A stretch of 41,059 nt of DNA from positions 1 through 41,059 of the forward strand of contig QZKQ01000107.1 of assembly GCA_003599535.1 (NCBI GenBank). Reading direction: 5' to 3'. The DNA is from Candidatus Zixiibacteriota bacterium (lineage in GTDB: Bacteria; Electryoneota; B3-LCP). The first letter of the stretch is position 1. Each line of letters begins with the position of its first letter. The notes under the pieces are model-generated. The model was not told the DNA's origin and searched no databases. It saw nothing but the letters and a program-made list of their open reading frames with translations. This document shows positions 1-7,989 of this stretch, piece by piece. The position numbers were made by a program, and so were the translations under genes.

Positions 1-98
1 TCACCTTTGACGCCTCGCACCTGGCTTCGGGGCTCTACTTCGCCCGGATCGAAGCGGGGTCTTACACCGAAGTCCTGAAGATGATGCTGGTGAAGTAA
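1..98 (+). CDS. C-terminal tail of a T9SS-sorted secreted protein (partial)
   Basis: Only the last 31 codons lie in the window; the reading frame enters from the left edge (first full codon at base 3) and ends with TAA at 96-98. The peptide has the end of a Por/type IX secretion sorting domain: a LASGLYFARIEAG strand followed by the terminal LKMMLVK. It is nearly the same as the end of the next gene (LASGMYFARLQAGD, then KMMLVK), so the two are probably neighbouring members of one family of exported, cell-surface or secreted proteins. Nothing can be said about the cargo domain. A GC-rich hairpin follows at about 122-147. Confidence 0.8.
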   Translation, partial: TFDASHLASGLYFARIEAGSYTEVLKMMLVK

Positions 99-120
99 GT
101 GAAAAGTAAAAAGTGAAAAG

Positions 121-155
121 TAGGGGCGGCCCGGCGGGGCCGCCCCCGTTGTTTT
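121..155 (+). terminator. GC-rich hairpin with T-rich tail; copy of a terminator-like repeat family
   Basis: An inverted repeat of the form GGGGCGGCC...GGCCGCCCC is followed by GTTGTTTTG. It sits 23 bases after the stop of the T9SS tail. Similar hairpins follow the CARDB gene (4323-4356), occur at 4639-4674 and, more degenerate, at 13231-13260, so this is a recurring element that probably acts as a Rho-independent terminator. Confidence 0.65.
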
Positions 156-159
156 GTAC

Positions 160-212
160 CATTCCAACCTGGTAACTTTGTAATTTTCCAACCTTCCAAC
201 TTTCGAACCAGG
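160..212. repeat. Short-period degenerate tandem repeat (CCAAC/AACTTT phrases)
   Basis: About 50 bases of near-repeated words (AACCTGGTAACTTTG, AATTTTCC, AACCTTCC, AACTTTCG, AACC). They have an 8-10 base period and a restricted alphabet, unlike the surrounding DNA. It belongs to the same class as the tracts at 4365-4435, 4750-4797, 7681-7841 and 38621-38665. No coding potential is seen. The rest of 99-560 holds a promoter and a long leader. Confidence 0.6.
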
Positions 213-283
213 AGAAGATGCAGGAGCAAAAACCGGCCGGATTGCACCGTTGACGGCCGTCGCGGATTTTTCCAAAAATTCTC

Positions 284-312
284 TTGCGTTTATCTCTCAG
301 TGGCTGTATATT
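284..312 (+). promoter_or_regulatory. Sigma-70-type promoter of the CARDB-repeat gene
   Basis: A TTGCGT -35 (284-289) and a TATATT -10 (307-312) are separated by exactly 17 bases. The same -10 hexamer at the same spacing recurs at 4720, 19761 and in the feo promoter. Transcription would start near 319, leaving a leader of about 240 bases before the ATG at 561. The leader contains pyrimidine-rich stretches but no terminator that I can see. Confidence 0.5.
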
Positions 313-560
313 GCAGTGGCGATTGAAGTTATGAATCGCCCTTTTACGCTGGACTATCTTTCCTCCTCCGTTGTTTCCCGCGGGACCCTCCCCCTTGCCT
401 GCAAGATCCCGCCTCTCCCATTCTCGCGTCCCCTGGTCCGATTTCCGCCGCGCCTCGCGCCCGAGGCGATCATCCGCTGTTCCCCTTCGACCTGTTGATA
501 CGATTTCCGACGATGCGACATCTTGTCAGGACTCATGATGCATACCACAGGAGGACACGG

Positions 561-3500
561 ATGAGAAGGCTTACTCTCGCGTTTCTGGCTGCAAGCCTGC
601 TGCTGCTGATGGCGGCGGGACTGGCGGCGCAAACCACCCCCGGCGCCCCCCCTCCGGAATCCCTCGCTGCTCCGGAGCGGCCCCGGTCCCTCCCCCAAAA
701 GTTGCCCCACCCGCAGCCCCTGCGCGACCAGTTGATCATGCCTCCTGCCCTGGACGGCTTCGACGTCTACGACGACACCATCCGCTACGACGACGACGAA
801 GTCCAGTGGTGGTTCGGCGGCCTGGACAACTTCTACCTGTCCACCCGCTTCACCGTGCTGGCCAATTTCAATCTGCAGCGCGTCATGGTGGCGCTGCAGG
901 GGTCCAGCAGCACGCCCATCAACCTGTGGGTCAAGGGCGACGTGAACGGCCAGCCCGGCCCCGTGCTGTGGTCGGGGACCTTGGTCTACAACCAGTCCTC
1001 CACCTGGATGGGGGTCACCCTGAGCACCGGCAGCCAGTACGCTTTCAGCGCCGGACAGAGCTTTTGGGTGGAGCTGTTCTCGGCGGGGCCGCCCTACGAA
1101 TGCTTCGACGAGTCCTCCACCCTGCCGACCCGCTCCTACACCAACTACCCGGCCCTATCGCCGGGCGACAACTTCATTCGCGCCGCGGGTCAGTACACCA
1201 GCGGTGTGGTGGATGTCGCGGTGGATTCAGTGTGGCACGGGGGCAAATACTTCGCTTCCGGCAGCACCACCTTTCCGGTGGGCGCCCGGGTGAAGAACCT
1301 GGGCAGCTCCTCCGCCACCTTCACCGTGGCCTGTTCGCTGCAGACCTACTACGGCACCCACGTGGCCACCGTCGGCTCTCAGAATGTGACCGTGGCGGCA
1401 GGGGCTTCGGCCAACGTGACCTTCCCCAACTTCACTTACGGCAACTTGGGCCAGTACAACTTCAAGGTGCGGGCCACCCTGTCGGGGGATCAGAATACGG
1501 CCAACAACTGGCGGCAGATCGAGACCCAGATTTACGCCATCCCCCCGGCGGCCGAACTGCGCTACGATGACGGCGTGCCTTGGGGCGGCGCCACCATTCC
1601 CCAGTCGGGGGACGGCTGGGCCATGAAGTTCAACCCCAACCGCACCTCCGCCTACAAGGTCTCCACGGTGAAGTTCATGACGGAGATCGGGTCGGTCAAC
1701 CAGGCCGCCCGGGTGCAGGTCCTGGCCGACGCCGGCGGGTCGCCGGGAGCGGTGCTGTGGCAGACCACCCAGGCCATGATCAACGGGTGGAACAGTTTCA
1801 ATCCCAACGTCTCCGTCACCGGGTCCTTCTACCTGGCCTACCTTTACGAGAACGGATCCAATACCGCCGCCTTGAACTACGACCACGCCCCCTCCTCCGG
1901 GCAGGCCTGGTCCAAGGTGGCCAGCGGCTGGATTTCCGGAGCCAGCCTGAACGACTGGATGATCCGCGCGGTGATTGACACCTCCGGGTCCGGCCCCTCG
2001 GTGACCCTGGACGCGGGAGTGGATTCGGTGTGGCACGGAAACGATTTCTTCTGCCCCAACAGCGGCGCTTACCAGGTCGGCGCCCGGGTGAAGAATTACG
2101 GCAGCGCCACCGCCACCTTCACCGTGGCCTGCTCTCTGCTGACCGAAGCCGGCGCCCCCCTGGCTGCCGCCGGATCGCAGAGCGTGACCCTGGCCTCCGG
2201 AGCCAGTTCCAATGTCACCTTCCCCAACTTCGTCTACGGCAACGCCGGAACCTACCGGTTCCGGGCGCGGGCGGTGCAGTCGGGGGACCAGAATCCGGAC
2301 AACAACGCCCGGGAGATCGAGACCCAGATTTTCGCCTTCCCCCCCGCCGCGGAGCTGCGCTATGACGACGGGACCGCCCTGGGGGCCATGCCCGGAAGCA
2401 GCGTAGGGGACGGGGCGGCCTTGAAGTTCGATCCCATGCTGGCCGGCAGCTTCCGCCTGACCCAGGTGAAGGCCTCGGTGGAAGCCGCCACTCCCGGGAT
2501 GGCCCGCCTCCAGGTGCTGGACGATAACGGGGCCAACGCCGGTCCCGGCAGCGTGTTGTGGGAAGGCACCCCCAGCCTGAGCAACGGCTGGAACAGTCTG
2601 AACCTGGACCTGACCCACAGCGGGGCCTTCTACGTGGCCTATGTGTACGAGACCGGGTCCGCTTCGCCCGGCCTGCACTACGACGACGCGCCGCAGTCGG
2701 GCCAGGGGTGGAAGAAGAGCGCCGGCGGCGCCTGGTCGGCCCTGCCGGACCTGTACGACCGCTTCCTGCGGGTGGTGATTGACACCGTGGGCAGCGCCCC
2801 GCCCCCCCCTCCGGCGGTGGATGCGGGGGTGGATTCAGTGTGGCACGGCGACAAATTCTTCACCCCCAGCCCCGGCACCTGGCAGGTGGGCGCCCGGGTG
2901 CGTAACTTCGGCGCCGTTTCGGCCAACTTCGCGGTGGCCTGCTCGCTATGCACCGCGGCGGGGTCCCCGCTGGCGGCAGTGGGCATGCAAAATGTGACGG
3001 TGGCGGCGGGAGCCTCGGCCAACGTCACCTTCCCCAATTTCACCTACCCGGCGGCGGGGCTCTACAGCTTCCGGATGCGGACACTGGCGGCCGGTGATAC
3101 CAATGCCGCCAATGACGCCGGAGAAATTGAGACGCAGGTCTACGTCGCGCCCCCGGCGGCGGAACTGTGCTATGACGACGGCGCGGCCCAGGGGCCGATG
3201 CCCGGCTACCAGGTGGGCGGCGGCAGCGCCATGAAGTTCAATCCGAGCCAGGCCGGTCCGTACCGCATCACCGCGCTGAAGCTGTCGGTGGAAACCGGGG
3301 CCGTCAACCTGCCGGCGCGCCTCCAGGTGCTGGACGATAACGGCGCTGATGCCGGACCCGGCACCATCCTGTGGGAAGGCACCCCCACCCTGAGCGCCGG
3401 CTGGAACACGCTGCCTCTCGACCTGACCCACTCCGGAACGTTCTACGCCGCCTACATCTACGAAAACGGCGCTAATTCGCCTTCCCTGGGGTACGATAAT

Positions 3501-4271
3501 CCACCCCATTCCGGCCAGGGATGGAAAGTGAGTAGCGGCGGCTGGTCGGCCCTGCCGGACATGTACGACCGGCTGCTGCGGGTGGTGATTGACACCGTGG
3601 GCGGCGCCCCGCCCCCCACGCCCGACGTGTGGGTGGATCTCTACCCCGCCGGCAGCACCGCGCTGCCCTCGAGCGGCGGGCAGTTCCGCTTCTGGGTGGA
3701 CGCCGGCAATGACGGGACCACCCCGGTGACGGTGGACGTGTGGGTTATGCTGACCATGCCCGACGGCAGCGTCACGGGGCCGGTGGTAGGGCCGTTCAGC
3801 GACTGGGCCTGGAATCCGGGCTTCAGCATGCACAAGCGGCGGCAGATCAACATTCCCAGCAGCTATCCCCCGGGCACGTACAGCGCGGATGGGTACGTCG
3901 GAGCCTACAGCCCGTCCGACCCCGTCATCTGGGCGGAAGACCACCAGAACTTCACCAAGGACGGCAGCCTCTACGGCGAGGGAACCGGCCTGGCTCTCGA
4001 CCTGCCGGAAGAGTTCGCCCTGGAAGCCAACGTGCCCAACCCCTTCAACCCGGCGACCAGCGTGATCTTCGCTCTGCCCCAGGCCGCGTCGGTGCGGCTG
4101 GAGGTGTACGATCTGCGGGGCCGGCGGGTGGCGCTGCTGGCCGACGGCCGACATGAAGCCGGGCGCTACGCCGTCACCTTCGACGGGTCGGCCCTGGCCT
4201 CGGGCATGTACTTCGCCCGGCTGCAGGCGGGCGACTTCACCGCCATCCAGAAGATGATGCTGGTGAAGTGA
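561..4271 (+). CDS. Large secreted protein with three CARDB-like repeats and a T9SS sorting domain
   Basis: The protein has 1236 residues. ATG 561 is chosen because a perfect AGGAGG (549-554) lies 6 bases upstream and a clean signal peptide follows (MRRLTLAFLAASLLLLMAAG, cleaved near LAAQ). An upstream in-frame ATG at 495 lacks both. The body has three units of about 265-270 residues starting with a VDSVWHG motif at about residues 221, 487 and 757. Each has a CARDB-like beta-sandwich (VGARVKNxGS, then ASANVTFPNF) and a PPAAELRYDDG segment with a jelly-roll-like module. A fourth, different beta domain spans about 1023-1145. The last ~90 residues are a FlgD-like/type IX sorting domain (VPNPFNPATS, YDLRGRRV, terminal KMMLVK). 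It is probably secreted or cell-surface. The binding partner is unknown; CARDB-type domains are usually structural or adhesive. The DNA of the repeats is similar enough to allow recombination between units. Confidence 0.85.
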   Translation: MRRLTLAFLAASLLLLMAAGLAAQTTPGAPPPESLAAPERPRSLPQKLPHPQPLRDQLIMPPALDGFDVYDDTIRYDDDEVQWWFGGLDNFYLSTRFTVLANFNLQRVMVALQGSSSTPINLWVKGDVNGQPGPVLWSGTLVYNQSSTWMGVTLSTGSQYAFSAGQSFWVELFSAGPPYECFDESSTLPTRSYTNYPALSPGDNFIRAAGQYTSGVVDVAVDSVWHGGKYFASGSTTFPVGARVKNLGSSSATFTVACSLQTYYGTHVATVGSQNVTVAAGASANVTFPNFTYGNLGQYNFKVRATLSGDQNTANNWRQIETQIYAIPPAAELRYDDGVPWGGATIPQSGDGWAMKFNPNRTSAYKVSTVKFMTEIGSVNQAARVQVLADAGGSPGAVLWQTTQAMINGWNSFNPNVSVTGSFYLAYLYENGSNTAALNYDHAPSSGQAWSKVASGWISGASLNDWMIRAVIDTSGSGPSVTLDAGVDSVWHGNDFFCPNSGAYQVGARVKNYGSATATFTVACSLLTEAGAPLAAAGSQSVTLASGASSNVTFPNFVYGNAGTYRFRARAVQSGDQNPDNNAREIETQIFAFPPAAELRYDDGTALGAMPGSSVGDGAALKFDPMLAGSFRLTQVKASVEAATPGMARLQVLDDNGANAGPGSVLWEGTPSLSNGWNSLNLDLTHSGAFYVAYVYETGSASPGLHYDDAPQSGQGWKKSAGGAWSALPDLYDRFLRVVIDTVGSAPPPPPAVDAGVDSVWHGDKFFTPSPGTWQVGARVRNFGAVSANFAVACSLCTAAGSPLAAVGMQNVTVAAGASANVTFPNFTYPAAGLYSFRMRTLAAGDTNAANDAGEIETQVYVAPPAAELCYDDGAAQGPMPGYQVGGGSAMKFNPSQAGPYRITALKLSVETGAVNLPARLQVLDDNGADAGPGTILWEGTPTLSAGWNTLPLDLTHSGTFYAAYIYENGANSPSLGYDNPPHSGQGWKVSSGGWSALPDMYDRLLRVVIDTVGGAPPPTPDVWVDLYPAGSTALPSSGGQFRFWVDAGNDGTTPVTVDVWVMLTMPDGSVTGPVVGPFSDWAWNPGFSMHKRRQINIPSSYPPGTYSADGYVGAYSPSDPVIWAEDHQNFTKDGSLYGEGTGLALDLPEEFALEANVPNPFNPATSVIFALPQAASVRLEVYDLRGRRVALLADGRHEAGRYAVTFDGSALASGMYFARLQAGDFTAIQKMMLVK

Positions 4272-4322
4272 CGCCGTCACTTTGATCGCCTGTTCGGCGC
4301 GGCATGAACAGGGATAATCCGT

Positions 4323-4356
4323 AGGGGCGGTCCAATGGGGCCGCCCCGTTTGTTAT
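4323..4356 (+). terminator. Terminator hairpin after the CARDB gene
   Basis: The arms GGGGCGGTCC and GGGCCGCCCC flank a short AATG-type loop and are followed by GTTTGTT. It lies about 50 bases after the stop codon at 4269-4271. It is the same repeat family as 121-155. Confidence 0.65.
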
Positions 4357-4358
4357 GA

Positions 4359-4435
4359 AAAAAGTAAAAAGTAAAAAGTAAAAAGTAAAAAGTAAAAAGG
4401 AAAATGGAAAGATGGAAAGATGGAAAGATGGAAAA
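4359..4435. repeat. Two adjacent tandem repeats (AAAAAGT)n and (GGAAAGAT)n
   Basis: At 4359-4400 the 7-base unit AAAAAGT is repeated about five times, and at 4401-4435 the 8-base unit GGAAAGAT about four times. Both are pure purine-rich low-complexity tracts in the gap between two secreted-protein genes. A shorter AAAAGT tract follows the stop codon of the first gene (99-120). They are prone to length change by slippage. Confidence 0.8.
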
Positions 4436-4439
4436 GAGG

Positions 4440-4470
4440 AGGTGGGATAGGCATTCTTGCCTGTCCCTGG
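4440..4470. repeat. Copy of the AGACAGGAATGTCT-type palindromic element
   Basis: GGTGGGATAGGCATTCTTGC followed by CTGTCCC is a diverged copy of the dispersed palindrome seen at 32655-32750, 36368-36458, 37240-37368 and 39931-40013. In one frame it encodes the same WDRHSCLS peptide as the copy in the TPR gene read in reverse. Confidence 0.6.
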
Positions 4471-4478
4471 GGAGGGGT

Positions 4479-4627
4479 GTAGGGGCGATGCATCTGCCCT
4501 TTGGAGGCCTCCGCAGAGGGCCCCGCCGTCACCCCCTCCCGAAGGCAGCACTGATCGAAACATTGAGCAGATGCTTCGCCCTGTTATGGCCGGCGAGGTC
4601 CCCACACGGCCAATGCCTCGCCCCTAC
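4479..4627. repeat. Long inverted-repeat element (GTAGGGGCGATGCAT ... CTCGCCCCTAC)
   Basis: The left end GTAGGGGCGATGCAT (4479-4493) and the right end ATGCCTCGCCCCTAC (4613-4627) are near-perfect inverted repeats around about 120 bases. An internal GCAGATGCTTCGCCC echoes the same word. No ORF inside looks like a transposase, so this resembles a non-autonomous MITE/REP-type element. Confidence 0.5.
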
Positions 4628-4638
4628 CTCGCGCCCCA

Positions 4639-4674
4639 GCGGTCTGGGGGGCCCGGCGGGACCGCCCCTTTTTT
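4639..4674 (+). terminator. GC hairpin followed by T6
   Basis: GCGGTC (4639-4644) pairs with GACCGC (4660-4665), with further GGG/CCC pairing inside, and is followed by CCCCTTTTTT. It would end transcription arriving from the left before the promoter at 4697. It is similar to the hairpins at 121 and 4323. Confidence 0.55.
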
Positions 4675-4696
4675 CTCCTTCCGCATTAAATTGCGC

Positions 4697-4725
4697 TTGA
4701 CAGGGGAGGGGAAATGTGGTATATT
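4697..4725 (+). promoter_or_regulatory. Near-perfect sigma-70-type promoter of the FG-GAP gene
   Basis: TTGACA (4697-4702), 17 bases, TATATT (4720-4725). Transcription would start near 4732. An ATG at 4714 overlaps the -10 region and therefore cannot be the start of the downstream gene. This supports ATG 4810. Confidence 0.7.
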
Positions 4726-4749
4726 ATGGCGGCTGGCTGCTGGCTCACA

Positions 4750-4797
4750 TTCTTAGTTCTTAGATCTTCGTTCTTAGATCTTCATTCTTCGTTCCTT
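4750..4797. repeat. Degenerate TTCTTAGATCTTC repeat in the 5' leader of the FG-GAP gene
   Basis: The words TTCTTAGT, TTCTTAGATC, TTCGTTCTTAGATC, TTCATTC and TTCGTTCC follow one another with a period of 7-10 bases. The tract lies between the predicted transcription start and the ATG at 4810. Its near-complement (AAGAACTAATAACTAAGAAC) occurs at 7683-7713. Confidence 0.65.
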
Positions 4798-4809
4798 TCG
4801 GAGATCCCC

Positions 4810-6387
4810 ATGCGCACTCTCACTCTTTTCCTCCTGGCCCTGGCAGTCACCACCGGGGCGTGGGCCCAGAACACCCTGCCGCTGGTGTGGCAAGGAGTCG
4901 GCGAAGTCGGCCTGAACTACTTCGGCTCCGGCGCTTGTGGCGGAGATTTCAACGGCGACGGTTACTCCGACGTGGTCATCGGCGAACCGGGCTGGAACCA
5001 CAGCTCCACCACCGGCCAGGGAGGCTGGGGGCGGGATTTCCTCTACTTCGGCTCCCCGGATTTCATTGACACCGCCGCCATGGTGTTCCATGGGGATTCG
5101 GCGTGGGATGGATTCGATATCTCAGTGGCAAATATTCAGGATATTAATGCCGATGGTCAAGCAGATCTATTGATCCCTGCCTCGGGATCTTGGCATGGCG
5201 GCTATGTCGAGATCTTCTTTGGGGGGGAAATTTTTGATACCCTGGCGGATTGGAGGTTGCAGAAACACGCGAATTCATGGGGAGTATTTTTTGGCACTAC
5301 CACCGACAGCGCAGGAGATGTCAATGGGGATGGATTCGCTGATTTCATCGTGTCAGGATCAGATTTTTTTGAGGAGACTTCCTACGTGGAGATCTACCTG
5401 GGCGGTCCCGATTTGGACACCTTGGCGGATTGGCGCATTGACTTTGCTGGATCCTGGCGGGAAGTCTTCGGTCTGGGTAACATCAACGGCGACGCCTACG
5501 ACGACATTCTCATCTACAACCCCGGCATGATCTTCCTGGGGGGGGATCCCATGGACACCCTTCCCGACCTGCAGCTCGGGACCTCTATCGTCTGTGGCGG
5601 AGGCGCCGGGGATCTCAATGCCGACGGCTACGGCGATTGGGTCGTTTACAAGACCTACGCCTCGCCCGCCGACAGCATTCACACCGCCGTCTACTTCGGC
5701 TCAGCAACTCCCGACACCATCAAAGATGTCATCCTGCAAGGAGTGGATACCCCCTATGCCCGCAGTTTCGACTTCAGCCATGCCGACGTGAACGGGGATG
5801 GCTATGCCGACCTGTTGGCCAACGGCAGTTCCGAGATCCCCATCATGACCCTGTACCTGGGGGGGCCGTGGTTCAATGGGGTGCCGGACTGGTGGCACAC
5901 GGAATACTACATGTGGGAGAGCGATTACAGCTTTTACGGGGTGGGGGACGTCAACGGCGATGGTTGCGACGAGCTGCTGCTGGGTATCCCCGGCTACGAC
6001 GGGCTGACCTGGGCCGACGTGGGGGTGGCCAAGCTCTACGCCGGCAATCCCGATCTGATAGACCAGGGGGCGGGAATCTCCCCCGAAGAGATCCAGCGTC
6101 ACCCCGGATGGTTTGTGTTGGAGCAGAATTACCCTAATCCCTTCAACGGCAGCACCGCCATTGGCTTCCAGATCGGCAAGCCCTCCACCGTGACCCTGAC
6201 CATTTATGACTTACGGGGGCAGAAGATCAAGACGTTAATCCAGAACCAGGCCATGAACCCCGGCGGCTACACCGTCTCCTGGGGGGGAAGAAACGACCAC
6301 AACCAGGCCGTGGCTTCCGGCCTGTACCTATTGGCACTCCAGGTGGAACAATACCGGCAGATCCAGAAGATGATCCTGATGAAGTAA
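4810..6387 (+). CDS. Secreted FG-GAP/VCBS repeat protein with T9SS sorting domain
   Basis: The protein has 525 residues. ATG 4810 gives a short signal peptide (MRTLTLFLLALAVTTGAWAQ). The upstream in-frame ATG at 4714 lies within the -10 box and adds a non-signal-like tail, so it is rejected. The body carries seven copies of a Ca-binding FG-GAP-type motif (GDFNGDGYSD, DINADGQAD, GDVNGDGFAD, GNINGDAYDD, GDLNADGYGD, ADVNGDGYAD, GDVNGDGCDE), as in an integrin-alpha-like beta-propeller. The end has the type IX sorting domain (LEQNYPNPFNGST, YDLRGQKI, terminal QKMILMK). It is probably a secreted or surface-anchored protein; ligand and activity are unknown. The stretch at about 5100-5400 is less GC-rich than its flanks. 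It follows the CARDB gene and precedes another secreted-protein gene by 35 bases, possibly co-transcribed. Confidence 0.88.
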   Translation: MRTLTLFLLALAVTTGAWAQNTLPLVWQGVGEVGLNYFGSGACGGDFNGDGYSDVVIGEPGWNHSSTTGQGGWGRDFLYFGSPDFIDTAAMVFHGDSAWDGFDISVANIQDINADGQADLLIPASGSWHGGYVEIFFGGEIFDTLADWRLQKHANSWGVFFGTTTDSAGDVNGDGFADFIVSGSDFFEETSYVEIYLGGPDLDTLADWRIDFAGSWREVFGLGNINGDAYDDILIYNPGMIFLGGDPMDTLPDLQLGTSIVCGGGAGDLNADGYGDWVVYKTYASPADSIHTAVYFGSATPDTIKDVILQGVDTPYARSFDFSHADVNGDGYADLLANGSSEIPIMTLYLGGPWFNGVPDWWHTEYYMWESDYSFYGVGDVNGDGCDELLLGIPGYDGLTWADVGVAKLYAGNPDLIDQGAGISPEEIQRHPGWFVLEQNYPNPFNGSTAIGFQIGKPSTVTLTIYDLRGQKIKTLIQNQAMNPGGYTVSWGGRNDHNQAVASGLYLLALQVEQYRQIQKMILMK

Positions 6388-6422
6388 TCCCATCCCTCAT
6401 ATTCATCGTGTGGAGGTTCATC

Positions 6423-7589
6423 ATGCGTTCCCGTCATCTCACGGGGGCGGCCGCGGCCCTGGCCCTGGGACTGTTCCTGTTGGGCGGAGGCCTGTCGGGG
6501 GAGGAGTTCGTGCGGGGGATTTACGGCGGGGTGATCCCGACGAAATGGGACAGCCTGGAGCTGCTGCATCCCAACCGGGTGTGGAACTACGACGATTATG
6601 GCCACCCTTCCGCCCAGAGCTACATTGATTCTGCCTACGCCCACGGCATGAAGCCGTTCCTGCGGCTGTGGGAATGGAACTATCCGGACCCCTTCTGGAT
6701 GGAGAAGTACTCCTGCGGACTGTACCAGAAATATGAAGCGGAGCAGTCTTACAACTCATCGCCAGAAGCCTTGGCGGGTTTAGGTTACTATTACTTCTTC
6801 CACGGGGATTCGTTCTACCACGTGCGGGGGGATACATTTATCCTCCAAAATCCTGCAGTGAATGGATGGAAGTGTAACGTCAACAATCACGATGCCGGCA
6901 CCATTTTGAAAGGCCCTACCGAGACGGCCTGGATACCCACCAACGGGGACACCGCCCGCACTGAAATCTGGATGCCGGGCATTCAGTCCGACTGGCCCGA
7001 CAGCCCCCGCGGCCCCCGCCTTTACCGCACCACCTTACGCGCTGCCACCGACACCGGGCCGACCGGCTACGATGCCTTTCGCCTGTGGGTCGGCTACGAT
7101 AGCTTGGGTAACTATAATAACGATGTGTACCGGATCATCTTCGACACCACCTTGCAGCGGGCCGACTTCGGCGGCACCTACCTGCCCAATTTCAAGGAAT
7201 TCGTCTTCGAGTACGAGGTGCCGGATTACACCGTCGGAGGCCGGCCCTTGAACTCCACCACCTTCCACGTGATCGAATGGCCCGACCAGTGCAACCTTTG
7301 GGTGGACTGGGTGGAAACGATGGATTTAGAGCGAGCCAAATACCTGTTCGAGCGAGACGCGGCCGGTGATTTTATTTATCGTGATTCCACTTGCAATACT
7401 CTCGTGGCACAGTGCCAAGCTTGGGAGAACGCCGGCACCAATGCCCAAAAAATCGCCGGCTGGAAACAGTCGGACGAGCCGATCCGGGCCAGTTTCCCGG
7501 CGCACGGGGTGGTTCATGACCGGTTGGGGGCGAATCATCCTCCGGCCGCCGCCGTGCCCTGCGTCTACTACCAAGGCCGTTCCGATTAG
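6423..7589 (+). pseudogene. Secreted protein of unknown function, apparently truncated
   Basis: 388 codons. ATG 6423 has GGAGG at 6412-6416 with a 6-base spacer and a signal peptide (LTGAAAALALGLFLLGGGLS). After it come a segment like the start of a TIM-barrel glycosidase (RGIYGGVIPTKWDSLELL, HGMKPFLRLWEW), a beta-rich middle (TTLRAATDTGPTGYDAFRLW, VFEYEVPDY) and a KQSDEP motif, as in some glycoside hydrolases. Family membership is not certain. The frame stops at TAG 7587-7589. The same frame then continues for 27 codons (7590-7673) with a peptide typical of the very end of a T9SS sorting domain, while the preceding PNPFN part is absent. The best reading is a gene that lost an internal segment and has a nonsense codon. 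Alternatives are an assembly deletion or stop read-through. Confidence 0.6.
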
Positions 7590-7673
7590 CCGGCGGCGGG
7601 GTGGGTGCGGCTGGAGGGGTTCGATACGGCGGGGGAGGGGACGGCGGTGCAGAAACTGGTGCTGCTGAAGTAA
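7590..7673 (+). pseudogene. Orphan end of a T9SS sorting domain, in frame with the truncated gene
   Basis: Directly after TAG 7589 the same frame reads PAAGWVRLEGFDTAGEG, then TAVQKLVLLK and TAA 7671-7673. The VRLEG strand and the terminal QKLVLLK match the ends of the other sorting domains here (ARLQAGD...QKMMLVK). There is no start codon of its own, and the upstream two thirds of the sorting domain are missing. This is a remnant rather than an independent gene. Confidence 0.65.
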
Positions 7674-7680
7674 TGGATAA

Positions 7681-7841
7681 CCAAGAACTAATAACTAAGA
7701 ACTAAGAACGAAGGGCGGCCATGGCCACCCTTTTCACTTACAACTTACAACTTACAGCTTACAGCTTACAGCTTACAGCTTACAGCTTACAGCTTACAGC
7801 TTACAGCTTACAGCTTAAAACTTACTGCTTACCACTTACTT
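7681..7841. repeat. AAGAACTAA-type repeat followed by a 15-unit CTTACAG heptamer array
   Basis: At 7681-7713 the words AAGAACTAAT, AACTAAG and AACTAAGAACG repeat. After a small GGGCGGCCATGGCCACCC palindrome, 7737-7841 is a 7-base tandem array. It has two CTTACAA units, nine perfect CTTACAG units (7751-7813), and four degenerate units (CTTAAAA, CTTACTG, CTTACCA, CTTACTT). The array lies between converging genes and overlaps the 3' end of the small FeoB-associated gene by about 20 bases. The ORF that it creates on the plus strand is repeat translation, not a gene. Confidence 0.9.
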
Positions 7842-7989
7842 CCTTCTTCATCCCCCGCTTCCACTTCCTGGGGTTGCAGGCCGTGCAGGTGCTGCACCCG
7901 GGGGCCTGCAGGGAACGCTTCACGGCGCGGTAGAGGTACAGCGCTGCAACCGCCACCAGCAGCCCGATGATAATCCATTGCCAGATCAT
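7822..7989 (-). CDS. FeoB-associated Cys-rich small membrane protein
   Basis: The protein has 55 residues. It starts with MIWQWIIIGLLVAVAALYLY, a single transmembrane helix at the N-terminus, followed by RAVKRSLQAPGCSTCTAC and a basic tail. This matches the FeoB-associated Cys-rich membrane protein family (length about 50, one helix, C-x2-C-x2-C). Start ATG 7989-7987 overlaps the feoB stop as ATGA, and GGGAGGAAAC lies just upstream inside feoB, so translation is coupled. A longer frame to 8088 is a shadow of feoB. The role is inferred: an accessory to Fe(II) import, perhaps binding iron or zinc through the Cys cluster. The 3' end is partly made of the CTTACAG-family repeat. Confidence 0.8.
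   Translation of the reverse strand: MIWQWIIIGLLVAVAALYLYRAVKRSLQAPGCSTCTACNPRKWKRGMKKEVSGKQ

Noticed and set aside
1227..2678. 483-codon minus-strand ORF inside the CARDB gene
   Set aside because: Repeats of the plus-strand gene read backwards; Gly/Val/His-rich without any domain.
4714..4809. Start of the FG-GAP gene at ATG 4714
   Set aside because: This ATG lies inside the -10 region of a near-perfect promoter, and the added 32 residues come from a repeat tract. ATG 4810 gives a proper signal peptide.
7737..7841. CRISPR array
   Set aside because: The unit is 7 bases with no spacers, and no cas gene is nearby; it is a simple tandem repeat.
7721..7933. 70-codon ORF with NLQLTAYSLQLTAYS repeats
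   Set aside because: It is the translation of the CTTACAG heptamer array and overlaps the FeoB-associated gene on the other strand; there is no RBS.
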